A DNA stretch of 53,011 nt, from the NCBI GenBank assembly GCA_963575745.1, contig CAUYUJ010019279.1, positions 130,140 through 183,150 of the forward strand, given 5' to 3'. Numbering within the stretch: the first letter of the stretch is position 1; each line of letters opens with the position of its first letter. Source of the DNA: Prorocentrum cordatum (Eukaryota > Sar > Dinophyceae > Prorocentrales > Prorocentraceae). The notes beneath the pieces were generated by a model that saw only the letters and a program-made list of their open reading frames with translations, searched no databases and was not told where the DNA came from. The position numbers and the translations under genes are program-made. This document shows, one piece after another, positions 52,077-53,011 of the stretch.

Positions 52077-52597
52077 GGTTGGGCACGTCCTCCTCCTCCT
52101 CCTCCTCCTCCTCCTCCTCCTCCTCCTCCTCCTCCTCCTCCTCCTCCTCCTCCTCCTCCTCCTCCTCCTCCTCCTCCTCCTCCTCCTCCTCCTCCTCCTC
52201 CTCCTCTCCCTCCTCCTCCTCCTCCTCCTCCTCCTCCTCCTCCTCCTCCTCCTCCTCCTCCCCCTCCTCCCTCCCTCCCTCCCTCCTCCCCCTCCCTCCC
52301 TCCCTCCCTCCCTCCCTCCCTCATCCCTGCCTCTCTCTCTCCCTCCCTCCCTCCCTCCTTCCCTCCCTCCCCCCTCCTCTTCCTCCTCCTCTTCCTCCTC
52401 CTCTTCCTCCTACTCACTCATCCTCTTCCTCCTCCTGTTCCTCCTAATCCTCCTCCTCCTCTGCAGGCGGATTTCCGATGAAAAACCAAGTATAGTCACA
52501 AAAATGCTCCAAACGAATCGCACATGACCGAAACATCGCCCTCGGGTTATTTTTTGACTGCTCTTGAATATTCCGCCTGTAGAGGGGCATGCCCGAC
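52077..52597. repeat. Foldback family F1, copy 3, with microsatellite inside left TIR
   Basis: The left end is GGTTGGGCACGTCC and, after the CCT run, CTGCAGGCGGATTTCCGATG. The right end is ATTCCGCCTGTAGAGGGGCA then TGCCCGAC. Without the CCT run the left end would match copies 1 and 2 (GTCGGGCATGTCCTCCTACAG). Confidence 0.85.
52088..52462. repeat. (CCT)n / CCCT microsatellite
   Basis: About 375 bp of CCT, then CCCT-type repeats, then CCT with CTT and TAC interruptions. It occupies the place of the CCTCCT of the foldback left end. Frames through it are poly-Pro, poly-Ser or poly-Gly and are not genes. Confidence 0.95.
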
Positions 52598-53011
52598 CCG
52601 AGCTTGCAAGCTCCCCAGGCATGCGGTCTAACAGCCTGGCAAGCGTTTCCCACACTCCAGCGAGCGCGTAAAGCGTGTGCCACCGAGCAGACTGGGACCG
52701 AGATACTTGTTCAGTTCGAAGTCCGGTGTTGAACTGGAACTCGGAGTTCGAGTTCGATCCTGGAATTTGTATTCAACAGCGTGGCTGCGCGGCGCCGGTG
52801 TCCTCATCGCGCCCGTGGAACTCACGGTGAAGAGGTACCTCCACGGCCGGGTCAGGGCCGTGGCGGGTGGCCAGCGGGGAGCACAGAAAAGCGAGGAGGG
52901 GGAGAGTGCAGAAGATTGAGAAGGAGGAGGAGGAGGAGGAGGAGGGGGAGGAAGAGGAGGAGGAGGACGAGGAACGAGGAGAAAGGAGGGAGGAAGGGGG
53001 AAGAAGGAGGA
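52598..53011. other. Unique sequence ending in a GGA microsatellite
   Basis: 52598-52910 has a GAGTTCGAGTTCGA mini-repeat (52742-52757) and no recognised gene. 52918-53011 is a GGA/GAA purine tract cut by the window edge. Confidence 0.6.

Noticed and set aside
51764-52481. Poly-Gly, poly-Ser and poly-Pro frames
   Set aside because: Direct products of the CCT microsatellite.
1-53011. Dinoflagellate spliced-leader RNA, 5S rRNA or tRNA genes
   Set aside because: I looked by eye for the CCGTAGCCATTTTGGCTCAAG-type leader and for clear tRNA/5S blocks and found none; a covariance-model scan would be needed to exclude tRNAs.

Overview
The window reads as nuclear DNA of a dinoflagellate. The evidence is a GC-rich, repeat-dominated sequence with very few genes, and three kinds of decayed mobile-element coding sequence that I associate with dinoflagellate genomes: a LINE with endonuclease, reverse transcriptase and RNase H; a DIRS-like element with a tyrosine recombinase; and a multi-exon transposase-like gene. 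There is also an Ala/Lys/Pro-rich frame and one GT-AG spliced gene. I cannot name a genus. No bacterial operons, rRNA, tRNA, spliced-leader gene or CRISPR array were recognised.

Layout. 0-5.4 kb: G-rich 90-140 bp tandem arrays, then GTA microsatellite. 5.4-8.1 kb: one large inverted repeat. 8.1-17.5 kb: GC-rich sequence with a few weak or broken minus-strand reading frames, two short-period satellites and a diverged ~89-bp repeat field. 17.5-21.7 kb: 316-bp tandem repeats, then a decayed DIRS-like retroelement (minus strand). 21.7-25.4 kb: an Ala/Lys/Pro-rich frame, then a pseudogene of the transposase-like family (plus strand) with identifiable stops and frameshifts. 25.4-31 kb: satellites, microsatellites and foldbacks. 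31.2-36.4 kb: a degenerate TAGCAGGGC satellite split by a 4.17-kb LINE (minus strand) flanked by a 14-bp direct repeat. 36.4-41 kb: 77/89-bp arrays with a shared terminal module, and a ~155-bp satellite whose units carry CG-rich palindromes. 41-43.6 kb: a cluster of foldback elements. 43.9-45.9 kb: the best intact gene, a dynamin-family GTPase on the minus strand with a 100-nt GT-AG intron. 46-53 kb: CCAAGAxGGCC satellite, microsatellites and more foldbacks, including three copies of one family.

Apart from the dynamin-like gene nothing looks like a working cellular gene. The content is mostly mobile-element remains, satellites and palindromic DNA. The most interesting signals are: (1) an RNase H in the LINE whose halves are in swapped order; (2) a foldback family in which one copy has a ~375-bp CCT microsatellite exactly inside its terminal repeat; (3) repeat arrays that share a conserved terminal module in both orientations; (4) a satellite with a palindrome in every unit.
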